Source of the DNA: Jeotgalicoccus aerolatus
GTDB lineage: Bacteria > Bacillota > Bacilli > Staphylococcales > Salinicoccaceae
Length of the DNA: 64,000 bases
Reading direction: 5' to 3'
Assembly (NCBI RefSeq): GCF_014635205.1
Contig: NZ_BMCN01000001.1
Coordinates: 868,001-932,000, forward strand
The translations under genes and the position numbers were made by a program. Within the stretch, counting starts at the first letter, position 1. Every line of letters starts with the position of its first letter. Below the pieces are notes generated by a model. The model did no database searches and was not told the DNA's origin. It worked only from the letters and a program-made list of their open reading frames with translations. This document shows, one piece after another, positions 16,885 to 25,799 of this stretch.

Positions 16885-16933
16885 ATCCTCACCTCTTCTT
16901 CAATTTGCATAAGCAACTTTATTATACCCTCAA

Positions 16934-16969
16934 GTTAACTTATTTAACATAAATATAACGAATGTTAAC
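16934..16969. promoter_or_regulatory. Repeated TTAAC motifs between comK and the sigma gene
   Basis: The 219-bp divergent region holds two GTTAAC hexamers (16934-16939 and 16964-16969) with a TTTAAC between them (16943-16948). The even spacing suggests a binding region for a regulator of both genes. No clear promoter pair was identified. Confidence 0.3.
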
Positions 16970-17051
16970 AAAAATGATGAATAACTTAGAGTTGATGTGA
17001 TATTTTATCGTTTTAGAGATTTTAAAAACTGAATATACTGCCTTATATTAC

Positions 17052-17086
17052 AAGTATCCGGAAATACTTCAGATGAATCGATTCAT
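17052..17086 (+). promoter_or_regulatory. Two adjacent palindromes just before the sigma gene's ribosome site
   Basis: AAGTAT-N6-ATACTT (17052-17069) is followed at once by a perfect 14-bp palindrome ATGAATCGATTCAT (17073-17086). The second ends three bases before the Shine-Dalgarno AAGGGA (17089-17094). They may be operators or, as RNA, small hairpins controlling translation. Confidence 0.45.
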
Positions 17087-17102
17087 TTAAGGGACATCTT
17101 AA

Positions 17103-17570
17103 ATGACTGTAAATGATAAAATTCTCGCCTACGAACCGATGATTCACAGTATTATTCATAAATTGAATATTATTTACGATACCGATGAATACATGCAAAT
17201 CGGCCGTCTCGCTGTACTGGAAAGTATTAAGAAATTCGACAGCAGCAAATCGGCCTGCACTGAAGCCCAATTTGTCTATACATTAATCCGCCAAAGACTC
17301 ATCGACGAAATACGTAAGGTTGCCCGCTATCAATCCCGTGTTTTACCAGCTTCTGATCACGCAGTATTTTATAATAGTATTACTGATGATTACACTACAG
17401 AACATCCGGCGGCTGGCAATTTAAATAAAAGAGAAGAACGCTGGCTGACGCTGACTTTAAAAGGATACGCTTTAACGGAAGTTGCAGCAGAACTGTCAGT
17501 CAGCGTATCAACTGCTAAAAACATCAGGCGGTCTGCACGTGAAAAATTGAAAGTATACTTTGATAAATAA
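17103..17570 (+). CDS. Short sigma-70 family factor, SigS-like
   Basis: A 155-residue sigma factor. Region 2 is recognisable as YDTDEYMQIGRLAVLESIKK and LIRQRLIDEIRKVARYQSR; region 4 is a C-terminal helix-turn-helix TLKGYALTEVAAELSVSVST followed by KNIRRSAREKLK. The length, the DTDEYMQIG motif and the REERWLTLTLKGY motif resemble the stress sigma factor SigS of S. aureus as I remember it, more than SigH. AAGGGA is eight bases before the ATG. It is divergent from the ComK-like gene. It would direct RNA polymerase to a small stress or competence-type regulon; targets cannot be seen. Confidence 0.8.
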   Translation: MTVNDKILAYEPMIHSIIHKLNIIYDTDEYMQIGRLAVLESIKKFDSSKSACTEAQFVYTLIRQRLIDEIRKVARYQSRVLPASDHAVFYNSITDDYTTEHPAAGNLNKREERWLTLTLKGYALTEVAAELSVSVSTAKNIRRSAREKLKVYFDK

Positions 17571-17644
17571 GGGCTTTAACTTGTTTTAATTTGTATTTAT
17601 GGTAAAATGTCAGTCATTATCGCTATTGTAGTGGAGGAATTGAC

Positions 17645-17857
17645 ATGGACGCAAAAAAGAAAGAAAAAGAAGAATTAGACGTAAAAGTTGGTAACATTGT
17701 AGAATTTGATAACATGCTCGGTAAAGTTGAAAAAATTAACGATAACTCTGTAATCGTTGATATAACGATTAATGATAACTTTGACGAACACGAAATGTTC
17801 GAAAAGACTGTCGTTAATCATAAAAGATATAAAATTGTAAATGACTCAACAGAGTAG
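17645..17857 (+). CDS. DUF2187 (YkvS-like) small protein
   Basis: A 70-residue acidic-basic cytoplasmic protein. After a charged start (MDAKKKEKEELDVKVGNIVE) it forms a small SH3-like barrel with the repeated pattern VGNIVEFDNMLGKVEKINDN and VDITINDNF, ending in HKRYKIV, as in the DUF2187 family of Firmicutes. Its function is unknown. GGAGG stands nine bases before the ATG. It has its own terminator at 17870-17898. Confidence 0.8.
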   Translation: MDAKKKEKEELDVKVGNIVEFDNMLGKVEKINDNSVIVDITINDNFDEHEMFEKTVVNHKRYKIVNDSTE

Positions 17858-17869
17858 GACGCAGCACAC

Positions 17870-17898
17870 GCGGATGGCTTTAGCCATTCGCTTTTTTT
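17870..17898 (+). terminator. Intrinsic terminator after the DUF2187 gene
   Basis: A 9-bp stem (GCGGATGGC 17870-17878, GCCATTCGC 17883-17891, one G-T pair) with a 4-nt loop is followed by seven T. Confidence 0.9.
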
Positions 17899-17976
17899 GC
17901 GGCTTTCATTGACAACCATACAGATTTAAATATATATTTACATTAACATTGAAAATCTTCCAAAGTGGGTATTTAT

Positions 17977-19056
17977 ATGAAAAAAATTCTATGGAGCATC
18001 TTTATTATTTTAGGGATTGTTCTGCTATGTGCAGTGATTTACATTCTTTACCTGTTTAACGCTTTCAACAGCGGTGTGTCAGATTCTTATGAGGAAATTG
18101 ACCGTGACCGCTCCGAACTCCGTGTCGACGATGTCGATGCTTCAAATGATAATTTTACAGTGCTTATCCTTGGTATTGATGCCGATGCTGAGAGAACTGA
18201 AGGCGGTCAGATCAATGCTGATCATTTCCGTTCAGACACTATGATATTAGCAACATTTGACCGTGATAATGACGATGTCAAAATGGTCAGCATTCCACGT
18301 GATACACTGGCTTATATTGATTCGATGAATTACTTTGACAAAATCAACCACGCTCACGCATTTGGCGGTCCAGTCGGCGCCATGGGTGCTGTCGAGTCGC
18401 TGCTTAATGTACCGGTCGACCATTTTGTCAGAGTTGATATGAACGCTGTCGTAGAAATTGTCGATGCAATCGGCGGTGTTGATTTCGAAGTACCATACGA
18501 AATGAACGGTCTGCAGCCAGGTGTTCAGCACTTAGACGGTGAACAGGCTTTATCAGTCATCAGAAACAGAAGCGTCGATTCTGATTTAGGACGCGGTGTC
18601 CGTCAGATGGAACTGATTGAGGCAGTATTTAAACAGGCCCAGTCATTCAGTACGCTGTCACAAGTTAATGAATTAATTAATATCTTTACAAGCAATACCA
18701 GCCACAACTTTGCGACCGGCGATATCCGCTCGCTCGCATCATATTATTTATTTAACGATGTTGCTTTTGAATCATCACAGCTGCAAGGTACAGGATTTAC
18801 AAGTCAATCCAACGGTGTATACTACGCTTGGCCGGACGAAGAGCATCTCTTCGCCTTATCCAACACTATCCGTGACATTCTTGGACTGGATCCTTCAACT
18901 GCCAATGATTTAATCAGCATCAGACTCGGCGAACAAATCCAGCCGGTCACTGAAGTCAGCACAGATCTTCTGGAAAACTACACTCTGGACAGTGAGCCTG
19001 GCTATGCCGAAGATGGTGCAGAAAATCAATACGGTGACGGTTTTGGAATCGAATAA
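17977..19056 (+). CDS. LytR-CpsA-Psr (LCP) family wall-polymer ligase
   Basis: A 359-residue paralogue of the LCP protein at 2125, also with a membrane anchor (about residues 4-25) and an outer LCP domain. The ligand motifs are FRSDTMILATFDRDNDDVKM and IRNRSVDSDLGRGVRQMELI. It stops shortly after the point where the other copy enters its repeat tail (YGDGFGIE). A GTG four codons upstream is in frame, but AAAGTGGGT serves the ATG at 17977. It stands alone between two terminators. LCP enzymes join teichoic acids or capsule to peptidoglycan, and a cell often has several partly redundant ones. Confidence 0.93.
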   Translation: MKKILWSIFIILGIVLLCAVIYILYLFNAFNSGVSDSYEEIDRDRSELRVDDVDASNDNFTVLILGIDADAERTEGGQINADHFRSDTMILATFDRDNDDVKMVSIPRDTLAYIDSMNYFDKINHAHAFGGPVGAMGAVESLLNVPVDHFVRVDMNAVVEIVDAIGGVDFEVPYEMNGLQPGVQHLDGEQALSVIRNRSVDSDLGRGVRQMELIEAVFKQAQSFSTLSQVNELINIFTSNTSHNFATGDIRSLASYYLFNDVAFESSQLQGTGFTSQSNGVYYAWPDEEHLFALSNTIRDILGLDPSTANDLISIRLGEQIQPVTEVSTDLLENYTLDSEPGYAEDGAENQYGDGFGIE

Positions 19057-19070
19057 AACAGCAAGAAAAA

Positions 19071-19099
19071 AACGATCTGCTCTGCAGATCGTTTTTTTA
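19071..19099. terminator. Bidirectional terminator after the second LCP gene
   Basis: A perfect 10-bp stem (AACGATCTGC 19071-19080, GCAGATCGTT 19084-19093) with loop TCT, T-run on the right and A-run on the left. It serves the LCP gene on the plus strand and the 19114-19971 gene on the minus strand. Confidence 0.9.
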
Positions 19100-19113
19100 T
19101 ATCAATCATTCAT

Positions 19114-19971
19114 TTACAAATATCTATATACCAGATCCAGATATTCTATATCCTCCGCAACTTTGGAAAACTCCTTATCCCTCACACTGACACTGTGTCC
19201 AAGATATTCAAATGTATTCACTCTGGTTTTAAAACGCAGATTAAGCTCCATAATATGTCCGTTATGGACATGATGATACAAAGGAACAGCTTCCCCGTGA
19301 ATTCTAGAAGTTGAATAAGGCGATGTCTGTTTTTCAAAATCTTCTTCGTAAGGTGCACCTGTAATAACTATTCCTACACCTTCTAAACTGTGTTTCAATT
19401 TTTCTACCGCTTCTTGATTATCAGTAAATTCAGAGACAAAAACAATGACGTAATCCGGATTTTCTTTGCCGTGTAAATAACGCAGCCATTTTTTTAATGC
19501 AGCTGATAAATCCACTGCTGAGATCTGTTTAGTTTTTTCTTCTGCAGGACCGCCGTAACTTCCAACGACTGCAAGTTTCATATTATTCATATTCAGAATT
19601 CTGTATGGCTGTCCATAGTATGGTTCATTAGTAAACTTTTGAACAATATTAGTACTGATCCATGGAAAATATGATGTTCTCATCGCCTTGCTTGTACCGC
19701 TTATATTTTTAAGATCATTAACATTCAATGTCGCAAATTTATAACGCAGATGGTTCATACTCATTATATTTGGATTTTGCGGACCGTTGGTCTTTGAAGA
19801 TGAACCGATTGCACCGCCGAGATCACAAAATACCGGACGTTCGTATTCTTTAATATTCATACTGTTTACAGCACTTGAAATTTTACCGAATGTCACGCCT
19901 GTTTTTTTACCGAGCCGATCGTTCATATGCTGTGTAATATATAATTTAACGTTAAAGAATTCTGATACCAT
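19114..19971 (-). CDS. Unknown protein, possibly a degenerate 5'-nucleotidase-like metallophosphatase
   Basis: A 285-residue cytoplasmic protein. Parts recall the metallophosphatase domain of 5'-nucleotidases: VFCDLGGAIGSSSKTNGPQ where those enzymes have D-x-GD, NPNIMSMNHLRYKFATLNVN where they have the GNHE block, and IHGEAVPLYHHVHNGHIMEL. The metal ligands expected in the first two blocks are missing, so if the relation is right it may be inactive. I hold this as a weak assignment. The ATG at 19969-19971 has GGGAG eight bases upstream; the in-frame GTG three codons earlier touches the ribosome site. It follows ktrB by 19 bp and is probably co-transcribed. Confidence 0.6.
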   Translation of the reverse strand: MVSEFFNVKLYITQHMNDRLGKKTGVTFGKISSAVNSMNIKEYERPVFCDLGGAIGSSSKTNGPQNPNIMSMNHLRYKFATLNVNDLKNISGTSKAMRTSYFPWISTNIVQKFTNEPYYGQPYRILNMNNMKLAVVGSYGGPAEEKTKQISAVDLSAALKKWLRYLHGKENPDYVIVFVSEFTDNQEAVEKLKHSLEGVGIVITGAPYEEDFEKQTSPYSTSRIHGEAVPLYHHVHNGHIMELNLRFKTRVNTFEYLGHSVSVRDKEFSKVAEDIEYLDLVYRYL

Positions 19972-19990
19972 ACATTTCACTCCCTCTGAA

Positions 19991-21340
19991 TCAGCCTACC
20001 ATCAGGCGCTCTTCAGAATATTTATAAGTCAGTTCGCGCTGTCTGCTGGAAATTGCCAGCAGGAAAGATACAAATCCAATTCTGCCGATAAACATAAACG
20101 CCATTACAGTCAGTTTGCTGACTGTGGATAACTGCTCTGTAATACCGGTTGAAGTCCCTGTCGTACCGAAGGCCGAGGTCACTTCAAATATAATTTGCGT
20201 CAGTGTAAACTGATGACCGTCTGCAATCAGCACAATCAGCACACCTGAGAAGACAAGACCGACGGCCAGTGTGAATACCGCAAAGGCGCGTTCAATATCT
20301 TTTCTGGCAAGTCGCCTTTGAAAGATATTAATATGCTGGCGTCCTCTCGAAAATGCTATCAGGAAGAGTATCAAAATAGCAAATGTTGTAGTCCTGATTC
20401 CCCCGCCGGCGCTTGAAGGTGATGCCCCAATAAACATCAGCACACTCATAATCAGCTGAGTGGCTTCGCTGAGCTGATCCACTGCGACAGTGGTAATCCC
20501 GCCGCTCCTCGTACTGGTCGATAAAAACAGACTCGATAACAGCGATGAAAATATATTTTTATCGGCAAAGTACCTGGCTGACTCCAGCAGGTATATAACC
20601 GCAGCACCGAGCACCAGCAGTATTCCATATGCTGAAACAGCAACTTTTGTAAATAAGGAAAAACGAAAACCCGGCGATTTTTTACTGAAAAAGTGTTTCA
20701 GTTCTATTAGTACCGGATAGCCAATAGCTCCGAGTGCAATCTGGCACATTACAGGTATTTCAATAAAAATATTGCCTTCGAGATGAGTCAGTGAATTACT
20801 GTATAAATCAAGACCGCCATTAGTCGTTGCCGAGACAGATAAAAATGTTCCGTGCAAGATGGCATGCGATAAACTCCCGGTCTCTATATAAAAATAAGTA
20901 ATGTATATGAGTGCCCCTGCCACTTCAACTGCAATAAGCAATGTAATAATATCCTGCACCAGTTTGACTGCTCCGGACATTTTATATTGTGCATTATCTG
21001 CAATAATCTGCCTGCGTTCTTTGACCCCGATTTTTCTTCCCAATAATATCCACAGCAGTGTTCCCACTGCCATAATACCGATACCGCCAAGATTCATTAA
21101 GAACATCAGCAGAATGTAGCCTTGTGTATTAAAGGTCTCAACAATCGTTACAGGGCTTAAACCGGTAACTGAAATAGCCGATGCCGCTACAAACAGCGTA
21201 TCGATAAATGGAATATTTCCTTCCCGGTAAAATACAGGTATGCTTAAAAGCCCTGTAGCCGCAGCGAGCGCCAAAAAATAATACAGCAGAATTGCTCTTT
21301 GCGGACTTAAGTTTTTAAACCACCGCCGTAATTTTTTCAA
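19991..21340 (-). CDS. ktrB: K+ transporter membrane subunit, KtrB/TrkH family
   Basis: A 449-residue membrane protein of the Trk/Ktr/HKT superfamily that imports K+ with a KtrA-type ring protein. The four pore loops can be seen: SAISVTGLSPV, LSVSATTNGGLDL, STSTRSGGITTV and VTSAFGTTGTSTG. Their Gly residues form the selectivity filter. A longer frame begins upstream, but a TTG at 21338-21340 has GGAG eight bases before it and gives the usual start LKKLRRWFKNLSPQRAI. No KtrA/TrkA gene lies beside it, which is normal for staphylococci. Whether it is KtrB or KtrD cannot be decided. Confidence 0.9.
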   Translation of the reverse strand: MKKLRRWFKNLSPQRAILLYYFLALAAATGLLSIPVFYREGNIPFIDTLFVAASAISVTGLSPVTIVETFNTQGYILLMFLMNLGGIGIMAVGTLLWILLGRKIGVKERRQIIADNAQYKMSGAVKLVQDIITLLIAVEVAGALIYITYFYIETGSLSHAILHGTFLSVSATTNGGLDLYSNSLTHLEGNIFIEIPVMCQIALGAIGYPVLIELKHFFSKKSPGFRFSLFTKVAVSAYGILLVLGAAVIYLLESARYFADKNIFSSLLSSLFLSTSTRSGGITTVAVDQLSEATQLIMSVLMFIGASPSSAGGGIRTTTFAILILFLIAFSRGRQHINIFQRRLARKDIERAFAVFTLAVGLVFSGVLIVLIADGHQFTLTQIIFEVTSAFGTTGTSTGITEQLSTVSKLTVMAFMFIGRIGFVSFLLAISSRQRELTYKYSEERLMVG

Positions 21341-21394
21341 ATGATTATCTCCAATCAATAACAGTATATTTAAGTTGATAGCCACATTATACAA

Positions 21395-21424
21395 TAAAAA
21401 AAGGAATCCCGATTAAAGGATTCC
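21395..21424 (-). terminator. Terminator of the htrA gene
   Basis: On the minus strand a 7-bp stem (GGAATCC 21424-21418, GGATTCC 21409-21403) is followed by a run of T (21402-21395). It lies 18 bp after the htrA stop and before ktrB. Confidence 0.8.
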
Positions 21425-21441
21425 GTTAAAATTTATTTTAT

Positions 21442-22893
21442 TTATTCCAGCGTTACAGTTACAGATTGCTGCTCGCCGTTCCGGAAGAAATCAATTGTCA
21501 TTTCTTCTCCGCTTTCTTTAGCATAGTAGAGATGCTGTCTTAATTCCACCATATTATTAATCGGCTCACCGTCAAGATGAGTGATCACGTCGAGTTCCTG
21601 TAATCCTGCCGCTGCTGCAGGAGAATTCTCCTGCACACCGCTCACTATGACGCCGCCTTTAACATCTTCCGGTAATTGCAGCTGATCGTAGACTGGTGAA
21701 GATGCTACATTCAAGAGATCCTGCAATGTAATACCAAGGAATGGTCGGATGACTTCCCCATTTTCTTCAAGCTGGCTCGTCACTTCTTTAACTTCATCTA
21801 CCGGTATTGCAAAACCGATTCCCTCAACTGAAGCAATTCCGACCTTCATAGAGTTAATACCAATTAAACGTCCATTAGAGTCTATTAGAGCGCCTCCAGA
21901 GTTACCTGGGTTAATGGCTGCATCAGTCTGAAGCACGCTCGCTTCCCAGTCATTTGACCCGTTTCCGTCCAAGTCAACAGGGACTGAACGGTCTAGACCG
22001 GAAATAATTCCCTGTGAAACTGATCCCGAGAATATTTCTCCGAGCGGAGAACCGATTGCTATAGCAGGTTCACCCACTAATAAATTACTGCTTTCTCCAA
22101 ATTCTATCGTTGTTTCTACAACATCAGACGGAATACTGAGCACTGCCAGATCTGTCCAAATATCTGTACCGACTAATTCCGCGTCAACTGAATCGCCGCT
22201 TTCCAGATTAATTTTTATCTCTTCAGCTCCGTCAACGACGTGGTGGTTAGTCACAACATATGAAATGTCGCCGTCAGTTTTATATATGACCCCTGAACCG
22301 CTGCCCGCTTCTTCTGCTTCATCGGAACCTTCAGTCATTCCAGGTATAATTGACTGGATACGCTGCATATTAATGACCGACACCACTGCAGGTTTAGCTT
22401 TTTGCACCGCCGCAGTAGTATCCGTAATTACTTTGTCCGTATTTTCTTCCTCCAGCTGCTGCTTGACTTCAGATAAGTCCTGGCTTGAGTCTACTTCAGA
22501 AGCAGTCTCTTCATCAGTTCCCGTTTCTTCGCTGCCGTCGTCATCACCAGATGTAAATAAGAGATAAAGACCGAGGACTATTAACGCGCCCACGATTCCG
22601 GATATAATCGGCAGGATAATAGATTTAAAGCCGCCGCCTCCAGAACCTGCACCGCTGCGTTTGTTATTAGACCCGCTTACATTTCTATTATCTGAAACTT
22701 CTTCGTCAGAATTAGAAATGCTGTCGTTTTGAGACACCGTATCGTCTGTCTCAAACTCCCGTTGTGCTTCACGGGATCTGGTAAATTCAAATTGGTTTTC
22801 AGCGTCTTCTGCTGATTGATTTTTATCCGTGAAGTTGCGTGCCGTCCGTCTGTATTTTTCTCTGTCAATCGGACGCTTGTTCTCATCGCTCAT
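21442..22893 (-). CDS. htrA: HtrA/DegP-like membrane-anchored serine protease
   Basis: A 483-residue envelope protease that degrades misfolded exported proteins. It has a charged cytoplasmic part of about 95 residues, a membrane segment (IILPIISGIVGALIVLGLYL), an acidic linker, a trypsin-like domain and one C-terminal PDZ domain. The triad is visible: His in VTNHHVVDGA, Asp in TDIWTDLAVL and Ser in NPGNSGGALI. GGAG is eight bases before the ATG at 22891-22893; an upstream GTG in the same frame lies in the ribosome site. It is monocistronic and ends at its own terminator. Confidence 0.95.
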   Translation of the reverse strand: MSDENKRPIDREKYRRTARNFTDKNQSAEDAENQFEFTRSREAQREFETDDTVSQNDSISNSDEEVSDNRNVSGSNNKRSGAGSGGGGFKSIILPIISGIVGALIVLGLYLLFTSGDDDGSEETGTDEETASEVDSSQDLSEVKQQLEEENTDKVITDTTAAVQKAKPAVVSVINMQRIQSIIPGMTEGSDEAEEAGSGSGVIYKTDGDISYVVTNHHVVDGAEEIKINLESGDSVDAELVGTDIWTDLAVLSIPSDVVETTIEFGESSNLLVGEPAIAIGSPLGEIFSGSVSQGIISGLDRSVPVDLDGNGSNDWEASVLQTDAAINPGNSGGALIDSNGRLIGINSMKVGIASVEGIGFAIPVDEVKEVTSQLEENGEVIRPFLGITLQDLLNVASSPVYDQLQLPEDVKGGVIVSGVQENSPAAAAGLQELDVITHLDGEPINNMVELRQHLYYAKESGEEMTIDFFRNGEQQSVTVTLE

Positions 22894-22971
22894 AATAATC
22901 ACTCCATCATCAATACTTTACAAATAATTATAAAGCCTTTCAAAAAATCTTTCCAATTATAACCGCTGAAG

Positions 22972-23748
22972 TTATGCTTCTTTTGTCTGTTCAGTTTTCT
23001 TGCTGCCAGCAAACCAGCCGACAAGTACAATAATAACCATTACTGCCCAGAAAATTATTTTCCAAGTTGTTGAGTGCGGAAATTCAGCAGGAATAATACC
23101 AACTGCTTCATGTGCAAGTGTCAGTACTGACAGCTTCACGCCAACCCAGCCGACGATTACAAACGCTGCGACTTCAAGTGACGGACGTTTTGCCAGGAGT
23201 TCCACAAAGTAATTCGCGAAGAATCTCATTATGATTACTCCGATGAGTCCGCCGATAAGCATCACAGTATATTGTCCGGCATTCACACCGAAAAAGTCTC
23301 CGCCGACTGCAGGCAATGCTAATGCGATAGCTGCAGCTGCAAGAATTGAATCTACTGCAAAGGCAATATCTGCCAGCTCAACCTTCAAGACAGTCATCCA
23401 AAAACCGGATTGTTTCTTTTCTTTTTGTTTCTCTGCCAGTTCTTCTGAAGGTTCTTCTTTATTTTTTCTAAGTGCGAGAAGGTGTGAAATTGATACGTAG
23501 AATAAGTACAGTGCGCCGAGCGCCTGAACCCACCACCATTGTACGAGCCATACGAGCAGCAATATGGCAATCACACGAAATACAAATGCCCCGAGTAATC
23601 CGTAAAATAAAGCTTTCTTTCTTCTGACAGGGTCTAAATGTCTGACCATAACCGCAAGTACGACTGCGTTATCTGCTGCCAGCAGCCCTTCGAGTCCGAT
23701 CAGCACAATCAGCACCCATGCATATTCTAATAATACTGCTGTATCCAT
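22972..23748 (-). CDS. TerC family membrane protein (Mn2+ handling)
   Basis: A 258-residue protein with seven or more membrane segments. Two conserved acidic motifs, GLEGLLAADNAVVLAVMVRH and ELADIAFAVDSILAAAAIAL, identify the TerC family; members in Bacillus (YkoY, YceF) export or load manganese. A very strong site AAGGAGG precedes the ATG at 23746-23748. A yybP-ykoY riboswitch with its terminator lies directly upstream (23777-23924), which supports a role in Mn2+ export. The gap of 78 bp to htrA downstream holds nothing clear. Confidence 0.92.
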   Translation of the reverse strand: MDTAVLLEYAWVLIVLIGLEGLLAADNAVVLAVMVRHLDPVRRKKALFYGLLGAFVFRVIAILLLVWLVQWWWVQALGALYLFYVSISHLLALRKNKEEPSEELAEKQKEKKQSGFWMTVLKVELADIAFAVDSILAAAAIALALPAVGGDFFGVNAGQYTVMLIGGLIGVIIMRFFANYFVELLAKRPSLEVAAFVIVGWVGVKLSVLTLAHEAVGIIPAEFPHSTTWKIIFWAVMVIIVLVGWFAGSKKTEQTKEA

Positions 23749-23776
23749 ATGTGTTGCCTCCTTTATAATTAAACAC

Positions 23777-23836
23777 AAAAAGAGACCTAAACAGACATCT
23801 GTGCGTATGTTTCGCATAAATATCTGTTAAGGTCTC
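23777..23836 (-). terminator. Terminator of the riboswitch expression platform
   Basis: On the minus strand GAGACCTTAACAGATATTT (from 23836) pairs with the complementary arm ending at 23782 (ACAGATGTCTGTTTAGGTCTC, about 23 bp with a few mismatches), followed by five T. The 5' arm shares GAGACC with the aptamer, so aptamer folding and terminator folding exclude each other. Confidence 0.88.
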
Positions 23837-23924
23837 ACGATACAATAGTTTATATTGCTCAATGCACCGGGATCGCTCCGTAATGACGATACATTGATAG
23901 TTTCCTATTCGTTACTCCCCTTAA
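23831..23924 (-). promoter_or_regulatory. yybP-ykoY manganese riboswitch aptamer
   Basis: Read on the minus strand, the leader has AAGGGGAGTAAC (from about 23922), later CCGGTGCATTGAG (about 23872-23860) and TGAGACCTT (about 23837-23829). These are the hallmark boxes of the yybP-ykoY class, which binds Mn2+ and turns genes on. The element precedes terC. Binding should hold GAGACC in the aptamer's basal stem and prevent the terminator at 23777-23836 from forming, so TerC is made when Mn2+ is high. The identification is from memory of the consensus; a covariance-model search would confirm. Confidence 0.88.
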
Positions 23925-23998
23925 ATGCAGGTTCGTTTTATGTGTTTATCAGTTCTTTATTTATATTATGTTACTTCATGTAAAAAGTAAAGACAATT

Positions 23999-25555
23999 TT
24001 ACAGCAGGCTGTATAATTTTATTTCCGGATATTTATCTGCAAACCAGCGCATGGCAAAATCATTTTCAAACAGGAATACCTGCTGATCATAACGGTCATA
24101 TACCAAATTGGCACGCGGTGAGTTCATAGAATCTTTAATATCTTCTTCGTTTTCAACCCAGCGGGCAATTTTCTTGCCGACGGGCTCCATTATAATATCC
24201 GTGTTATATTCATTTTTCATGCGGTGTTCGAATACTTCAAACTGCAGCTGTCCGACTGCACCTAAAATCGGCTGATTTGTATGCATTGATTTATAGTACT
24301 GAATTGCACCTTCCTGGACCAGCTGTTCAATTCCCTTATAGAAATGTTTCTGTTTCATTACGTTCTTAGCAGAAACTTTCATAAAGAGTTCAGGGGTAAA
24401 CTGCGGTAAATCAACGTACTCGCGTTTTTTGCCGGAATATAAAGTATCGCCGATCTGGTAGTTTCCAGTGTCGTATAAACCGATAATGTCCCCAGCGTAT
24501 GCTTCGTTAATCGTTTCTTTATCGTCAGCCATAAACATCGTCGCACGAGTGATTTTAGATTTTTTCTTGTTGCGGGCAAGTGTCGCATCCATGCCGCGCG
24601 TAAACTTGCCTGATACTACTCTCATAAAGGCCAGGCGGTCGCGGTGTTTCGGATCCATATTGGCCTGAATTTTAAAGATAAAACCTGAAAAATCATCATC
24701 TGTCGGATCGATTTCCTGACCTTCTGTAGTCTCTCTGCCGGTCGGCTGAGGGGCAAAGTCAACATACGTATCCAGGAATTCTTCTATACCGAAAGTGGAC
24801 AAAGCAGACCCAAAGAATACTGGTGTCAAATCACCTTTTGCAATTTTTTCTTTGTCGAATTCATCTCCCGCTTCTTCAACCAGCATAAATTCATCGATAG
24901 AATCTCTATAAGCAGAATCTGCTTCGATTTTATGCGGTTCTGCCAGCTGATAATCATCATCCAAAGTTAATTTATCTTCTTCTCTAAATGGAGTAATTGT
25001 CCGGTCGCGGCGGTTAATAATACCAAAGAAACTTGGTCCCATTCCAATCGGCCAGGTCATCGGGTAGGTTTCTATTTCAAGTGTGGACTCAATTTCTTCC
25101 AGCAGCTCAAATGGTTCTTTACCCATGCGGTCAAGCTTATTGATAAATGTAAAAATTGGAATACCGCGCATTTTACATACCTTAAATAATTTCAGCGTCT
25201 GCGGTTCTATACCTTTCGCCGCATCGATTACCATGACAGCTGAGTCCACAGCCATTAAAGTGCGGTAAGTATCTTCAGAAAAATCCTCGTGTCCCGGTGT
25301 ATCCAGAATATTAATTTTATAACCATCAAAATCAAATTGCATAACTGAACTCGTTACACTGATTCCGCGTTCCTGTTCTACTTTCATCCAGTCACTGGTT
25401 GCAAACTTTCCAGATTTTTTCCCTTTCACTGTCCCTGCCTCACGTATCGCTCCGCCGAACAGCAGCAGCTTTTCCGTTAAGGTCGTTTTACCCGCATCCG
25501 GGTGGGAAATAATCGCAAACGTTTTACGTTTCTTTATTTCATTCTTGATATCCAT
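23999..25555 (-). CDS. prfC: Peptide chain release factor 3
   Basis: A 518-residue translational GTPase that recycles release factors RF1/RF2 from the ribosome. The P-loop is [21 protein letters not shown]3 is [16 protein letters not shown] and G4 is FINKLDR; RF3-specific sequence follows ([20 protein letters not shown]). GGAG lies six to seven bases before the ATG at 25553-25555; an ATG six codons upstream in the same frame stands before, not after, the ribosome site. It overlaps the end of the preceding small gene by 17 bp and is translated from the murE transcript. Confidence 0.96.
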   Translation of the reverse strand: MDIKNEIKKRKTFAIISHPDAGKTTLTEKLLLFGGAIREAGTVKGKKSGKFATSDWMKVEQERGISVTSSVMQFDFDGYKINILDTPGHEDFSEDTYRTLMAVDSAVMVIDAAKGIEPQTLKLFKVCKMRGIPIFTFINKLDRMGKEPFELLEEIESTLEIETYPMTWPIGMGPSFFGIINRRDRTITPFREEDKLTLDDDYQLAEPHKIEADSAYRDSIDEFMLVEEAGDEFDKEKIAKGDLTPVFFGSALSTFGIEEFLDTYVDFAPQPTGRETTEGQEIDPTDDDFSGFIFKIQANMDPKHRDRLAFMRVVSGKFTRGMDATLARNKKKSKITRATMFMADDKETINEAYAGDIIGLYDTGNYQIGDTLYSGKKREYVDLPQFTPELFMKVSAKNVMKQKHFYKGIEQLVQEGAIQYYKSMHTNQPILGAVGQLQFEVFEHRMKNEYNTDIIMEPVGKKIARWVENEEDIKDSMNSPRANLVYDRYDQQVFLFENDFAMRWFADKYPEIKLYSLL

Positions 25556-25799
25556 TATTATCTCCTTGCTCATTTCTGATTACTGTCAGTATTGCTTTAC
25601 CGGCAGTTTTGCTTTCATTTTCGTCAAACAGCGTAAATAGATGGATAATAATTTCTTCCATCATTTCGTCATCGGTCAACTGTTCATCCACCTGCATGGA
25701 AAAAGCCAGTTCCGGTATGCTGATGATATACGTATCTTCAACATTGCTTATATATACTCTGCAGGATATATCATTAAATTTTACTGCTGCCGTCAACAT
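25539..25799 (-). CDS. Small conserved protein between murE and prfC (YueH-like?)
   Basis: An 86-residue acidic protein ([20 protein letters not shown], then [15 protein letters not shown]). It overlaps murE by 26 bp at its start and prfC by 17 bp at its end, so it is translated between them by coupling. The overall pattern recalls the YueH family, but I am not sure. No catalytic motif is visible. The ATG at 25797-25799 has GGAG eight bases upstream. Longer frames reaching 25841 have no ribosome site. Confidence 0.7.
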   Translation of the reverse strand: MLTAAVKFNDISCRVYISNVEDTYIISIPELAFSMQVDEQLTDDEMMEEIIIHLFTLFDENESKTAGKAILTVIRNEQGDNNGYQE

